DNA from: JAPHSX01 sp039714395
GTDB taxonomy: Bacteria; Pseudomonadota; Gammaproteobacteria; Thiohalomonadales; Thiohalomonadaceae
NCBI GenBank assembly: GCA_039714395.1
Contig: JBDLJH010000002.1
Location: 62,001-126,000, forward strand
DNA: 64,000 nt
Reading direction: 5' to 3'
Position 1 is the first letter of the stretch, and each line of letters starts with the position of its first letter. Shown here in pieces: positions 24,252 to 33,569 of the stretch. The notes under the pieces are model-generated. The model worked only from the letters and a program-made list of their open reading frames with translations, made no database searches and had not been told where the DNA came from. The position numbers were made by a program, and so were the translations under genes.

Positions 24252-24808
24252 TGCTGGGTGCGATTCTGGCACTGACGGCCCTGGCCGTCGTCTTCGGTAT
24301 GCTGCTCGGTTACGCCGCAGTACGTTTCAAGGTGGAGAGCGATCCCATCCTCGATAAGATCGACGCCATCCTGCCACAAACCCAGTGCGGCCAGTGCAGT
24401 TTCCCCGGCTGCCGCCCCTACGCCGAGGCCATTGCCAACGGCGAGGCCGATATTAACCGCTGTCCCCCCGGCGGCGAGACGGTGATCCTCGCCCTCGCCG
24501 ACCTGCTCGGTGTCGATCCCAAACCACTGGATGATGAGGTGGGTGAAGAGAAACCGAAGACCGTGGCGGTGATCGATGAGCAGACCTGCATCGGCTGTAC
24601 CCTCTGTATTCAGGCCTGCCCGGTGGATGCAATCCTCGGTGCCGCCAAACAGATGCACACGGTGATCGAGAAAGAGTGCACCGGCTGCGATCTCTGCCTG
24701 GAACCCTGCCCGGTAGACTGTATTGAGATGGTGCCGATATCTGCCGAACCCACCACCTGGAAATGGCCCCTGCCCAGCACCATGCCAACAACCGGGACGC
24801 CGTCATGA
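24251..24808 (+). CDS. rnfB: Rnf complex ferredoxin subunit RnfB
   Basis: 185 residues: an N-terminal membrane anchor (1-24), a [4Fe-4S] motif in the Fe-S domain (TQCGQCSFPGCRPYAEA), and a C-terminal two-cluster ferredoxin domain (CIGCTLCIQACPVD and CTGCDLCLEPCPVD). The start overlaps the rnfA stop as TAATG. RnfB is thought to accept or donate electrons from soluble ferredoxin at the cytoplasmic side. Confidence 0.96.
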   Translation: MLGAILALTALAVVFGMLLGYAAVRFKVESDPILDKIDAILPQTQCGQCSFPGCRPYAEAIANGEADINRCPPGGETVILALADLLGVDPKPLDDEVGEEKPKTVAVIDEQTCIGCTLCIQACPVDAILGAAKQMHTVIEKECTGCDLCLEPCPVDCIEMVPISAEPTTWKWPLPSTMPTTGTPS

Positions 24809-26454
24809 GCAAGATAAATCACCAGCTTTGGCGATTTCCCGGCGGACTACACCTGGAGTCCCACAAGACGCTCTCTACCGGTAAGCCAATCGGCGAAGCG
24901 GCGATCCCCCCACAATTGGTGATCCCGCTACAACAGCACATCGGCAGCCCGGCCAAACCGCTGGTCTCAGTGGGTGACAGGGTGCTCAAGGGTCAGATGC
25001 TGGCCCAGTCCGAGGGCTATGTGAGCGCCCCGGTGCATGCCAGTAGCTCCGGCACGGTGATCGCCATTGAGCAACGGGGCGTGCCCCACCCCTCTGGCCT
25101 CACTGCCCCCTGTATCGTCATCGATACCGATGGGAATGATAAGTGGTGCGAGCTGACACCCAACTCAGAGTACAAACAGCTTGAGCCCGGCGAGCTACGC
25201 ATCCTGATCCATAACGCGGGCATCGTTGGCCTTGGCGGTGCAGGCTTCCCCAGCTTTATTAAGCTCAATCCCGGTGGCCGCACCGCGGTCGAGACGCTGA
25301 TTCTCAATGGTGCCGAATGCGAGCCCTACATCAGCTGCGACGATATGCTGATGCGTGAACGCTCGATAGCGATCATCAAGGGGGCACGCATCATGCGCCA
25401 CGCCTTGCAGGCTCGCCAGTGCCTCATCGGTATCGAGGACAACAAGCCCGAGGCGATAAGCGCGATGCGCGATGCACTGGTCAATATGGGCGAAAAAGAG
25501 ATCGAGGTGGTAACCGTTCCCACTCTCTACCCCACCGGTGGCGAGAAGCAGCTAATCAAGGTACTCACCGGCAAGGAGGTTCCCTCACAGGGACTACCGC
25601 TGGATACCGGTGTGATCTGCCACAACGTCGCTACCGCGGCCGCCATCTATCGCGCGGTGGAAAAGGGCGAGCCACTAATCAGTCGTGTCGTGACCATTAC
25701 CGGACGTGGCGCAGTGAACGCGCAGAACATAGAGGTGCGCATTGGTACCCCTATCGAGCAGTTGCTTGAGCAGACGGGAGGCACCACCGGTGACTATCAG
25801 TTACTGATGGGCGGGCCGATGATGGGCTTCGCCCTGCACAGCCAAAATTTGCCTACCATCAAGACCACCAACTGTCTCCTGCTGGCCAGTAAAGAAGAAC
25901 TGCCGCCACCCACCACTCCCACGCCCTGTATCCGTTGTGGCGAGTGCGCCCGCGTCTGCCCGGCACAGCTATTACCGCAGCAACTCTACTGGCACAGCCG
26001 CGCTAAGGAGTTCGACAAGGTACAGGACTACAATCTGTTCGATTGCATTGAGTGCGGTTGCTGCAGCTACGTCTGTCCCTCCAGCCTGCCGCTGGTGCAG
26101 TTCTACCGCTACGCCAAGACCGAGATCTGGGCGCAGGAGCACGACAAGCTGACCTCAGACAAGGCCCGCGAACGTCACGAATTTCGCGCCTTCCGCAAAG
26201 AACGTGAAAAGGCTGAAAAGGCGGCTCGCCACAAGGCGAAGGCGAAGGTAGTGAAAAAGGATAGCGACGCCGACACCAAAAAGGCGGCGATTCAAGCGGC
26301 CATGGAGCGTGCTAAGGCAAAGCGTGATAACGCCGGGGTAGCACCCAAAAACACTGATAATCTCACCCTGGATCAAAAGCAGAAGATCGCCGAGGTGGAT
26401 GCCCGCCGCGAGGCCGCCAGTGAAGAGACCGTGATCGGCAAAGAGGAGAAGTAG
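24805..26454 (+). CDS. rnfC: Rnf complex NADH-binding subunit RnfC
   Basis: 549 residues from ATG 24805, overlapping the rnfB stop as ATGA; the 14-codon upstream extension is not family-like. Glycine-rich nucleotide/FMN region GLGGAGFPSFIKL near 135-147, SLBB-type domain, and two [4Fe-4S] motifs, CIRCGECARVCP and CIECGCCSYVCP. The C-terminal 80 residues are a Lys/Ala/Glu-rich coiled stretch, as in gammaproteobacterial RnfC, but shorter than the long repeat tail of E. coli RsxC. Confidence 0.96.
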   Translation: MSKINHQLWRFPGGLHLESHKTLSTGKPIGEAAIPPQLVIPLQQHIGSPAKPLVSVGDRVLKGQMLAQSEGYVSAPVHASSSGTVIAIEQRGVPHPSGLTAPCIVIDTDGNDKWCELTPNSEYKQLEPGELRILIHNAGIVGLGGAGFPSFIKLNPGGRTAVETLILNGAECEPYISCDDMLMRERSIAIIKGARIMRHALQARQCLIGIEDNKPEAISAMRDALVNMGEKEIEVVTVPTLYPTGGEKQLIKVLTGKEVPSQGLPLDTGVICHNVATAAAIYRAVEKGEPLISRVVTITGRGAVNAQNIEVRIGTPIEQLLEQTGGTTGDYQLLMGGPMMGFALHSQNLPTIKTTNCLLLASKEELPPPTTPTPCIRCGECARVCPAQLLPQQLYWHSRAKEFDKVQDYNLFDCIECGCCSYVCPSSLPLVQFYRYAKTEIWAQEHDKLTSDKARERHEFRAFRKEREKAEKAARHKAKAKVVKKDSDADTKKAAIQAAMERAKAKRDNAGVAPKNTDNLTLDQKQKIAEVDARREAASEETVIGKEEK

Positions 26455-26460
26455 CGCGTT

Positions 26461-27474
26461 ATGTCCGCCATCAGTTCACCCCATCTTCACGGCCCCGCCG
26501 CCCTCAACAAGGTGATGTTGCAGGTCTGCTTCGCACTGCTGCCCGCCCTCGTTGCCCACGCCTGGCTCTTCGGCTGGGGTATCCTCTTTAATGTTGTCAT
26601 AGCTGTGACCGTTGCGCTTGCCAGCGAGGCACTGGTACTGAAGCTACGTGATCGCCCCATCGCCCCTACCCTGGCCGATGGCAGCGCCCTGGTCACCGCC
26701 CTGCTACTGGCCATCGCCCTGCCACCGCTCGCCCCATGGTGGCTCACCGCTGTCGGCGTCACCTTCGCCATCATCTTTGCCAAGCAACTCTATGGTGGCC
26801 TCGGCTTTAACCCCTTCAATCCGGCGATGGTCGGCTATGTGGTGCTGCTCATCTCCTTCCCACGCGAAATGACTGCCTGGTTAAGCCCGGCAGAATTGCG
26901 TGAGACGGGGTTAACCCTGAGCATGACCGCCAGCGCCGTCTTTGGCAGCGGTGCCATCGACAGCCTTAGTGGTGCCACCCCGCTCGACAGCCTTAAGACC
27001 CAGCTAGGTATGGGGGTGGCAATGGAGCAGATCATGGCCTCCTCCCTGTTCGGCCAGTTTGGCGGACGCGGCTGGGAGATCATCAATGGCATGATACTGC
27101 TCGGTGGCCTGTGGCTGTTGTTCAAGCGGGTGATCAGCTGGCACGTGCCGGTCGCCATGCTGGGCAGCCTGCTCGCCATCGCCACCGTGTTCCATCTAAT
27201 TAATCCCGAGGCCTATGCCGACCCGCTGTTCCACCTGTTCGGCGGCGGTGCCATGCTCGGGGCCTTCTTCATCGCTACCGATCCGGTAAGCTGCGCCACC
27301 AGTAATCGTGGACGTATCTTCTTCGGCATCGGGGTGGGACTACTCACCTACACCATTCGCAGCTGGGGCGGCTACCCGGACGGCGTCGCCTTCTCGGTAC
27401 TGCTGATGAACATGACCGCCCCGACCATCGACTACTACACCCGCCCGCGGGTCTTCGGCCAGAAGGAAGCCTAG
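26461..27474 (+). CDS. rnfD: Rnf complex membrane flavoprotein RnfD
   Basis: 337 residues with about nine to ten membrane helices. LSGATPLDSLK (near residue 165) contains the Ser-Gly-Ala-Thr sequence where FMN attaches covalently to threonine. The FNPFNPAMVGYVVLL and TDPVSCATSNRGR motifs match RnfD/NqrB. Six-base gap after rnfC. Confidence 0.95.
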   Translation: MSAISSPHLHGPAALNKVMLQVCFALLPALVAHAWLFGWGILFNVVIAVTVALASEALVLKLRDRPIAPTLADGSALVTALLLAIALPPLAPWWLTAVGVTFAIIFAKQLYGGLGFNPFNPAMVGYVVLLISFPREMTAWLSPAELRETGLTLSMTASAVFGSGAIDSLSGATPLDSLKTQLGMGVAMEQIMASSLFGQFGGRGWEIINGMILLGGLWLLFKRVISWHVPVAMLGSLLAIATVFHLINPEAYADPLFHLFGGGAMLGAFFIATDPVSCATSNRGRIFFGIGVGLLTYTIRSWGGYPDGVAFSVLLMNMTAPTIDYYTRPRVFGQKEA

Positions 27475-27477
27475 CTC

Positions 27478-28125
27478 ATGCCGTGGCATAATATGGTAAT
27501 CGGAGCACTCATTCTGGGCCTGTTCTCAGTAGTCGGCACTGGCCTTGTGGCGCTCACCTTCAAGGGCACCGCCCCGCGTATCGCTGAAAACGAGCGTCAG
27601 GCACTACTACATAGTCTGCATCAGCTGATTTCACCCGATGAGCACGACAACGATATCTACACCGATATCGTTACCGTAACCAACAAGGCACTGCTAGGTA
27701 GTAAAAGTGGCGTCAACGTCTACCGTGCCCGCATGGGCGGCCAGCCGGTGGCAGCGGTGATTGCCTCTAGCGCCCCCGACGGCTACAACGGCAGTATCAA
27801 GTTACTGGTGGGCATTCGCTACGATGGTACTCTGGCCGGTGTACGGGTGATCAACCACCGCGAGACACCAGGGCTGGGAGATGGCATTGAGGCGAAGCGC
27901 TCTGACTGGGTGCTCGGGTTTAACGGTCACTCGCTGATCAATCCCGAAGCCACAGGCTGGAAAGTGAAAAAGGACGGCGGCCAATTCGACCAGTTTACCG
28001 GTGCCACCATCACCCCGCGCGCGGTGGTAAAGGCGGTTTACAACACCCTGCGCTATTATCAGCAACATCGTGAGACCCTGTTTGCTGATGGTCTCACCGA
28101 CAGCGTCGATGTGGAGAGTGAATAA
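27478..28125 (+). CDS. rnfG: Rnf complex FMN-binding subunit RnfG
   Basis: 215 residues. One N-terminal membrane helix (9-29), then a periplasmic FMN-binding domain with HRETPGLGDGIEAKRSDWV and the covalent FMN site TGATITPRAVVKAV near residue 175. Starts 3 bases after rnfD and ends in a TAATG overlap with rnfE. Confidence 0.95.
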   Translation: MPWHNMVIGALILGLFSVVGTGLVALTFKGTAPRIAENERQALLHSLHQLISPDEHDNDIYTDIVTVTNKALLGSKSGVNVYRARMGGQPVAAVIASSAPDGYNGSIKLLVGIRYDGTLAGVRVINHRETPGLGDGIEAKRSDWVLGFNGHSLINPEATGWKVKKDGGQFDQFTGATITPRAVVKAVYNTLRYYQQHRETLFADGLTDSVDVESE

Positions 28126-28811
28126 TGTCTGAGATTAGTTATCAGCAAATCAGCCGCGACGGCCTGTGGCAGAACAACGTTGCCCTGGTGCAGATCCTCG
28201 GCCTCTGCCCACTGCTCGCTGTCACCTCCACTGCGATCAACGGCCTGGGGCTGGGTCTTGCCACCATCCTGGTGCTGGTCTGTTCCAACATCACCGTCTC
28301 GCTGATCCGCAATTTGGTGCGCTCGGAGATCCGTATTCCCGTGTTTGTATTGGTAATCGCCTCCTTCGTTACCGCGGTAGAACTGGCAATGAACGCCTTC
28401 TTCCACGACCTCTTTAAGGTGCTTGGGATCTTCATTCCGCTGATCGTCACCAACTGCGCCATCCTCGGTCGCGCCGAGGCCTTCGCCTCAAAGAACCCGG
28501 TTGGTAAGTCATTCATTGATGGGCTCACCATGGGACTCGGCTTTACCGTGATCCTGGTACTACTTGGCGCAATGCGTGAAGTGATCGGTTTTGGTACCCT
28601 TTTCGCCCAGGCCCATATGATGTTTGGCGAGACCGCCCGCTGGATCACTATCACCGTGTTTGAGGATTACAGTGGATTTCTACTGGCCATTCTGCCACCC
28701 GGAGCCTTCATCGGACTGGGGCTGCTGATTGCCCTGAAAAATCTCGTCGATCAAGGTGCGGAGAAACGGCAAAAAGCGACAACTACAGCGCTACAGCAAG
28801 CCGAGGCCTGA
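28125..28811 (+). CDS. rnfE: Rnf complex subunit RnfE
   Basis: 228 residues with six membrane helices, homologous to RnfA. Conserved LWQNNVALVQILGLCPLLAVT and PLIVTNCAILGRAEAFA carry the cysteines of the intramembrane Fe-S site. Last gene of the rnf operon; an nth gene, often next in Gammaproteobacteria, is not present. Confidence 0.95.
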   Translation: MSEISYQQISRDGLWQNNVALVQILGLCPLLAVTSTAINGLGLGLATILVLVCSNITVSLIRNLVRSEIRIPVFVLVIASFVTAVELAMNAFFHDLFKVLGIFIPLIVTNCAILGRAEAFASKNPVGKSFIDGLTMGLGFTVILVLLGAMREVIGFGTLFAQAHMMFGETARWITITVFEDYSGFLLAILPPGAFIGLGLLIALKNLVDQGAEKRQKATTTALQQAEA

Positions 28812-28813
28812 AA

Positions 28814-28844
28814 CAAAAAAGCGAACCTTATGGTTCGATTTTTT
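28814..28844 (+). terminator. Intrinsic terminator after rnfE
   Basis: CGAACC/GGTTCG stem (28822-28827 with 28832-28837), four-base loop, A tract before and ATTTTTT after. Confidence 0.9.
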
Positions 28845-28900
28845 ACTGCCAGGCTCATGCCTGATATCTGAATATCATCCTCGTCGGTGAGCCGCCTCAG

Positions 28901-29413
28901 TTATTCACTATTAAGCCTGTTGGTCAGACTCGCAACTCTTGCCGTGACATACATGGTTAAAAGCACCGCCGCTGCAAACAGATACAGGCCAAAGCGCATT
29001 TCCACATTGGCAATGGTACCCAGCTTCACCGCCACCACCAGCACCGCTACAACAAACACATCGAGCATTGACCATTTTCCGTACAGGTGCATCCAGTGCA
29101 AATATCGCCCTAAATTGCCAGCTTTATTAGCTTTAACCGTTAGCAGTTTATTCAATACACCTATTTTCAATAGAGGGACCAAAATACTGAAACCACTAAT
29201 TACAATAAACAGAAATATTTGGCCATCTTTTAACAAATCAATGGTACCGCCAAGAACGGAAAAGGTGTTTTCAATCAAAACAAACTTGTGCAAGGTAATA
29301 ATCGGAGCCACTAACCCACCAGCCAGTAACAACAATGTAATACCAAGAACAAACCTTAAATGTTTGGCTTCCTCCGGGTACTTACCGACAATACTTAGTT
29401 CTATATTTTTCAC
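28901..29413 (-). CDS. PqiA-domain (paraquat-inducible protein A) membrane protein
   Basis: 170 residues with four membrane helices (about 21-40, 65-87, 112-130, 140-160). The segment LGRYLHWMHLYGKWSMLDVFVVAVLVVAVKL is the conserved core of PqiA domains (the GKWSMLDVF motif). E. coli PqiA has two such domains and zinc-ribbon cysteines; this protein is a single domain without cysteines in that role, and no pqiB/MCE gene is adjacent. It probably belongs to lipid-transport-related membrane proteins; the exact role is unknown. Confidence 0.82.
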   Translation of the reverse strand: MKNIELSIVGKYPEEAKHLRFVLGITLLLLAGGLVAPIITLHKFVLIENTFSVLGGTIDLLKDGQIFLFIVISGFSILVPLLKIGVLNKLLTVKANKAGNLGRYLHWMHLYGKWSMLDVFVVAVLVVAVKLGTIANVEMRFGLYLFAAAVLLTMYVTARVASLTNRLNSE

Positions 29414-29452
29414 ACTATATGATGAAGATAAGTGAGGCTATGGTGTTTCGAA

Positions 29453-29944
29453 TTATTGTGCTCGCTCAAAACTCAGGAATGAGCAGGCATAAGCATTCTT
29501 CTCATCCACAGGATGCTCTTCTCGTGTAAGCTCTTGCCACGAATTCATATCAAACTCGGGGAACCAGGCGTCACCTTTAAAGTCCCCGTGTACCTGAGTA
29601 ATGTATAAGCGGTCGGCACGAGAGAGCATTTGCTGGTAAAAAGAGGCGCCACCGATGATCATCACCTCTTCTGCATCGCCTGCCGCCTGAATCGCATCCT
29701 CAATAGAGTAGACGACGACAGCACCCTCAGCCTGATAACTTTTATCACGTGTAACGATAATATTAGTGCGCTCGGGTAACGGGCGAGCACCGAAGGAGTC
29801 GAAGGTCTTTCGACCCATGATAATCGGTTTGCCAAGGGTGTGGCGGCGGAACCACTTCATGTCAGCGGGGAGCTTCCACGGCAGACGGTTCTCTACACCG
29901 ATGAGGCGATTGTCATCCATCGCCCAGATAAGTGAAATCATCAT
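29453..29944 (-). CDS. folA: Dihydrofolate reductase
   Basis: 163 residues, normal size. N-terminal MISLIWAMDDNRLIGVENRLPWKLPADMKWFR contains the catalytic acidic residue in PADMKWF. PIIMGRKTFDSFG and MIIGGASFYQQ match the cofactor-binding region. It regenerates tetrahydrofolate consumed by thymidylate synthase, whose gene lies upstream in the same operon separated by a cytochrome gene. Confidence 0.96.
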   Translation of the reverse strand: MMISLIWAMDDNRLIGVENRLPWKLPADMKWFRRHTLGKPIIMGRKTFDSFGARPLPERTNIIVTRDKSYQAEGAVVVYSIEDAIQAAGDAEEVMIIGGASFYQQMLSRADRLYITQVHGDFKGDAWFPEFDMNSWQELTREEHPVDEKNAYACSFLSFERAQ

Positions 29945-29947
29945 CGC

Positions 29948-30397
29948 CTAATGCTGTTGCTGATCCTGCTGCACAGCTTTCTCATCACCATCATAACCGT
30001 GACTCTTTTTGCCATGTTTTGCGTTGTAGTGTGCAAGATAAGACTCGGGTAAATTAAATGAACGTTCATAGAGATGCTCTGCAACACTTTGGGCCTGCAC
30101 GGCATCGATCTCAAGCTTATCCATCAGACCGAATTTTTTTACTGCACCTTTCATCACAGACTTCTCTTTCTGTGGCTGTTGTAGCCAGCTACTCACGGCA
30201 GCGACAAAAGACTCTTTATCCGTATGTGCCTGACGATAGTGATGCCATACAGCATACATAGGCGGGGCAGCCCTTTGCCCACCACCCTGTCCGTCAACGA
30301 CATGGCAAGTCATACATACCTGCTCAAGCACCTTCTTGCCATCGGCAAACACAGCACCCGATGCGACAAGTAGCGACATAATTATTATCTTCTTCAT
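29948..30397 (-). CDS. Small periplasmic c-type cytochrome (cytochrome c5-like)
   Basis: 149 residues, with a signal peptide (1-18, VFA-DG) and one heme motif CMTCH at 28-32. GGGQRAAPPMYAVWHHY follows, with Met46 one possible sixth ligand; Met50s-type ligands in this class vary. The C-terminal tail is Lys/His/Gln-rich (ends DQQQH). It sits between folA (3-base gap) and thyA (17-base gap) on the same strand, an odd place for a respiratory protein. Likely a soluble electron carrier. Confidence 0.85.
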   Translation of the reverse strand: MKKIIIMSLLVASGAVFADGKKVLEQVCMTCHVVDGQGGGQRAAPPMYAVWHHYRQAHTDKESFVAAVSSWLQQPQKEKSVMKGAVKKFGLMDKLEIDAVQAQSVAEHLYERSFNLPESYLAHYNAKHGKKSHGYDGDEKAVQQDQQQH

Positions 30398-30414
30398 TTT
30401 TACTCACTTTTTAA

Positions 30415-31293
30415 CTAAACGGCTACAGGTGCCTTAATGGCGGGATGACTCTGATAATTAATCAATTCGAAATCGTCAATGGTAAAGGCAAAGAGATCCT
30501 TGACCTCGGGATTGATCTTCATCTGTGGCAGGGGGAAGGTTTCACGCGATAGTTGCTCACGAGTCTGCTCCAGGTGATTGGAGTAGAGGTGTGCATCCCC
30601 CAGGGTATGCACAAAATCACCTGGCTGTAGGCCACAAACCTGAGCGAGCATCATTGTCAGCAGGGCGTAGGAGGCAATATTAAAGGGTACGCCAAGAAAA
30701 ATATCTGCCGAACGCTGATAGAGCTGACAGGAGAGCCTGCCATCGGCGACGTAAAACTGAAACAGGGTATGGCATGGAGGCAGTGCCATGTTATCGACCT
30801 CTGCGACATTCCAGGCCGAGACGATCATGCGCCGCGAGTCCGGGTTGTTTTTGATCTGCTCAACCAGCTGGCTGATCTGATCGATATGCCCACCGTCAGG
30901 GCTCGGCCAGGTACGCCACTGGTATCCGTAACCGGGGCCAATACCCCCCCACTCCCTGGCGAAGGCTTCATCCTCTCGAATACGCTCAACAAAATCCTGT
31001 AGTGAGATCTGCTCTCCGGTCGCCTTAATGTAATCAGCATGGGGCCACTCGTTCCAGATCCCCACCTTGTTATCGACCAGGTATTTGATGTTGGTGTCAC
31101 CGGCAAGGAACCATAGCAGCTCGTGGATAATACCGCGCAGAAAGACTTTCTTGGTGGTCAGCAGAGGGAAGCCCTCACTGAGGTCAAAACGCATCTGGTG
31201 ACCGAAGACGCTGAGTGTGCCAGTGCCAGTACGATCCTCCTTTTTCGCCCCTTTATCGAGTACGTGCTGCATCAGGTCCAGATATGGACGCAT
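30415..31293 (-). CDS. thyA: Thymidylate synthase
   Basis: 292 residues, somewhat longer than the 264-residue E. coli enzyme because of an insertion in the small domain (about 90-120), as in the Lactobacillus type. Landmarks: RTGTGTLSVFGHQMRFDL, the active-site ALPPCHTLFQFYV, CQLYQRSADIFLGVPFNIASYALL and the LGDAHLYSNHLEQ segment. It methylates dUMP to dTMP using methylene-tetrahydrofolate. First gene of thyA-cytochrome-folA. Confidence 0.96.
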   Translation of the reverse strand: MRPYLDLMQHVLDKGAKKEDRTGTGTLSVFGHQMRFDLSEGFPLLTTKKVFLRGIIHELLWFLAGDTNIKYLVDNKVGIWNEWPHADYIKATGEQISLQDFVERIREDEAFAREWGGIGPGYGYQWRTWPSPDGGHIDQISQLVEQIKNNPDSRRMIVSAWNVAEVDNMALPPCHTLFQFYVADGRLSCQLYQRSADIFLGVPFNIASYALLTMMLAQVCGLQPGDFVHTLGDAHLYSNHLEQTREQLSRETFPLPQMKINPEVKDLFAFTIDDFELINYQSHPAIKAPVAV

Positions 31294-31623
31294 CTCATTC
31301 CCCCATCACTCAATTAATGCCTGGTTGATTATTCGTATAGTGTAACCGAGCTCCTGTTTGATCGGTATATACAAACACCTGATCAATTACCCTAGCTACC
31401 TGTTACAGCACAAGTGGCTGAAGCTGCGATCACCTACCTGATGAAATAAACTTAAATTCACTTATATATCAATCAGTTATCATATCAGAGCCTATTTGTT
31501 GCATCCAGTTACTAAGCTGACAAAATGCAGCATCAGGCTGTAACCGAGACAAATTTCCCCCGCAGTGGAAAAATATCTATACTGCCGAAGCACTAAAATT
31601 GTTTGACCATCACTGGAACTGGT
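31294..31623. other. Divergent intergenic region thyA / response regulator
   Basis: About 330 bases with no gene seen. It must hold the thyA promoter (minus) and the promoter of the response-regulator gene (plus). AT-rich stretches lie at 31440-31500; no clear operator or repeat was recognised. Confidence 0.4.
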
Positions 31624-32754
31624 ATGCCCAATAATAATGAAAAAGAAAAACCACAGGTTCTAATCGCCGACGACTCCAAGGTCATCCGCAAGTCCATAGT
31701 CAAGATGCTGGGGGGGGAGTATCAGGTGCTCGAGGCTGCCGATGGCGTCGAGGCACTGGAGATGCTGCAGGAAAACGATCAAATCCGCCTACTCTTCTCT
31801 GACCTTGGTATGCCACGGATGGATGGCTATGAGCTTCTGGAGGCGGTACGCAATTCCGAGGACGAAGGACTGGCCGAGATCCCGATCATTATCGTCACCG
31901 GCAAGGAGGACACGGAGGAGGCAAAAGAGAAGCTGGTTGAACTCGGTGCCACCGACCTCATCGGCAAGCCTTTCCACTCCGCCGAGCTCAAGTCACGTAC
32001 CCGCAGCTATATCAGTCTGGCACGCAAGGTGAAGAAGCTTGAGGAAGCCTCACCGATAGACAAAATCACCGGCCTTGCCACCCCCGATTACTTCAAACAG
32101 CAGACCGAAATCACCTTCTCGCTATCCAAGCGCCAGGGCCACGACATCACCCTGGCCCGTATCAATATAGAGAATTTTTCCGAGTTAAACGCCGAATATG
32201 GCAAGAGTGTGGTCGCCAAGATCATTACCACCGTAGGTAAATTGCTAAGTGGTGACCTGCGCAAAGAGGATCTGGCAGTACATCAGGGGGACGAAAAATT
32301 TGCCCTGATGCTCCCCTGTGCCGACCCCGAGGGTGCCAACGACGTCATGACGCGTATCCGCGCACGCCTGGCAAAGGTGGATCTGCGCATCGGTGAGAAG
32401 GTGGCACATGTCGCCTTTAGCGCCGGTATTGTCTCGCAACCCGTCTATGATGAAATAGACGATTTTTCACAGTTAATGGTACAGGCCGAAGAGGCACTGC
32501 AGCAGGCACTGGCCAAGGGCAAGGAACAGACGGTCACCGTCACCCCCAAGGAGGAGTCGATTCCGGAGACACAGGCTGCTGACGTCGATATCAACATCGA
32601 CGAATTGCTCGAAGAGATGGGAACACTGGAGCTGACAAACGAACAGCTCACTCTGGCACTAAGAAAGTTCCTGCCGCTGCTCTCCAAGGCCGATCAGAAG
32701 CTCAAACTAGGGCTGGGCAGGGTAGTCCTGCACCTGCATAAAAGCCTGAAGTAA
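31624..32754 (+). CDS. Response regulator with degenerate GGDEF domain
   Basis: 376 residues from ATG 31624; a TTG seven codons earlier keeps the frame open but has no ribosome site. N-terminal receiver domain (10-135) with IADDSKVIRKS, phospho-acceptor Asp60 in LLFSDLGMPRMDG, and GKPF. Then a GGDEF-fold domain (about 145-295) starting DKITGLATPDYF, whose signature is HQGDEKF rather than GGDEF, so cyclase activity is doubtful. The C-terminal 80 residues are acidic and helical, unlike a known domain. Possibly a c-di-GMP sensor or protein-interaction output. Confidence 0.82.
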   Translation: MPNNNEKEKPQVLIADDSKVIRKSIVKMLGGEYQVLEAADGVEALEMLQENDQIRLLFSDLGMPRMDGYELLEAVRNSEDEGLAEIPIIIVTGKEDTEEAKEKLVELGATDLIGKPFHSAELKSRTRSYISLARKVKKLEEASPIDKITGLATPDYFKQQTEITFSLSKRQGHDITLARINIENFSELNAEYGKSVVAKIITTVGKLLSGDLRKEDLAVHQGDEKFALMLPCADPEGANDVMTRIRARLAKVDLRIGEKVAHVAFSAGIVSQPVYDEIDDFSQLMVQAEEALQQALAKGKEQTVTVTPKEESIPETQAADVDINIDELLEEMGTLELTNEQLTLALRKFLPLLSKADQKLKLGLGRVVLHLHKSLK

Positions 32755-32764
32755 TCGCTACGGA

Positions 32765-33544
32765 TTACGCCCTCTTTTTATAGGCGTAAACCACCATCCC
32801 CGCACCGATCACCACCATCGGCATTGAAAGCACCATTCCCTGGGTCAACCAGCCACCAGCCAGATAACCGATGTGTGCATCAGGCATGCGGACAAACTCT
32901 ACCAAAATCCGAAACACGCCATAACCCGCGCCGAACAAGCCTGTCACCGCCATCGTCGGTCGTGGTTTGGCCGAGTAGAACCAGACGATGAGAAACAGTA
33001 CAATCCCTTCAAGAAAAAACTCATAGAGCATGGAGGGGTGGCGCGGCTCTGGTCCCGCCCCCGGAAAGACCATGGCCCACGGTACATCACTCACCTTGCC
33101 CCACAGCTCGGCGTTAATAAAGTTGCCGATACGCACGGCCCCCAGACCCAGTGGAACTAGTGGCGCTACAAAGTCGACCACCTCAAAATAGCCGCGTTGC
33201 TGTTTGCGCGCATAAAACCAGAGAGCGAGCAGCACACCCAGCATCCCACCATGGAAAGACATGCCCCCCTCCCACACGGTAAACAGCATGAGTGGATTAT
33301 CGAGAAACGCACTAAAGTTATAAAATAGTACATAACCGATACGCCCGCCCAGCACTACGCCAAGGGCGCCGTAGAAGATCAGATCCTCGATCTGCCCCAC
33401 CTTCCAGCCGCTATTGGATTGGCGTGCGCGGTAACGACCCAGCCACCAGGCGGTGGCGAAGGCGATCAAATAGGTTATCCCGTACCAGTGGATCTTCAAC
33501 GGGCCAAGCGAGAGGGCAACCGGGTCGATATTGGGGTAGGTCAT
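32765..33544 (-). CDS. lgt: Prolipoprotein diacylglyceryl transferase
   Basis: 259 residues with seven membrane helices. Family motifs: GALGVVLGGRIGYVLFYN, SFHGGMLGVLLA, and RIGNFINAELWGKVSDVPWA with the Lgt signature. It transfers diacylglycerol to the lipobox cysteine of prolipoproteins in the inner membrane; substrates in this window include BamC and the Slp proteins. It converges with the response-regulator gene (10-base gap). Confidence 0.96.
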   Translation of the reverse strand: MTYPNIDPVALSLGPLKIHWYGITYLIAFATAWWLGRYRARQSNSGWKVGQIEDLIFYGALGVVLGGRIGYVLFYNFSAFLDNPLMLFTVWEGGMSFHGGMLGVLLALWFYARKQQRGYFEVVDFVAPLVPLGLGAVRIGNFINAELWGKVSDVPWAMVFPGAGPEPRHPSMLYEFFLEGIVLFLIVWFYSAKPRPTMAVTGLFGAGYGVFRILVEFVRMPDAHIGYLAGGWLTQGMVLSMPMVVIGAGMVVYAYKKRA

Positions 33545-33569
33545 GACAATTCCATTTTAAAATGTTTGC

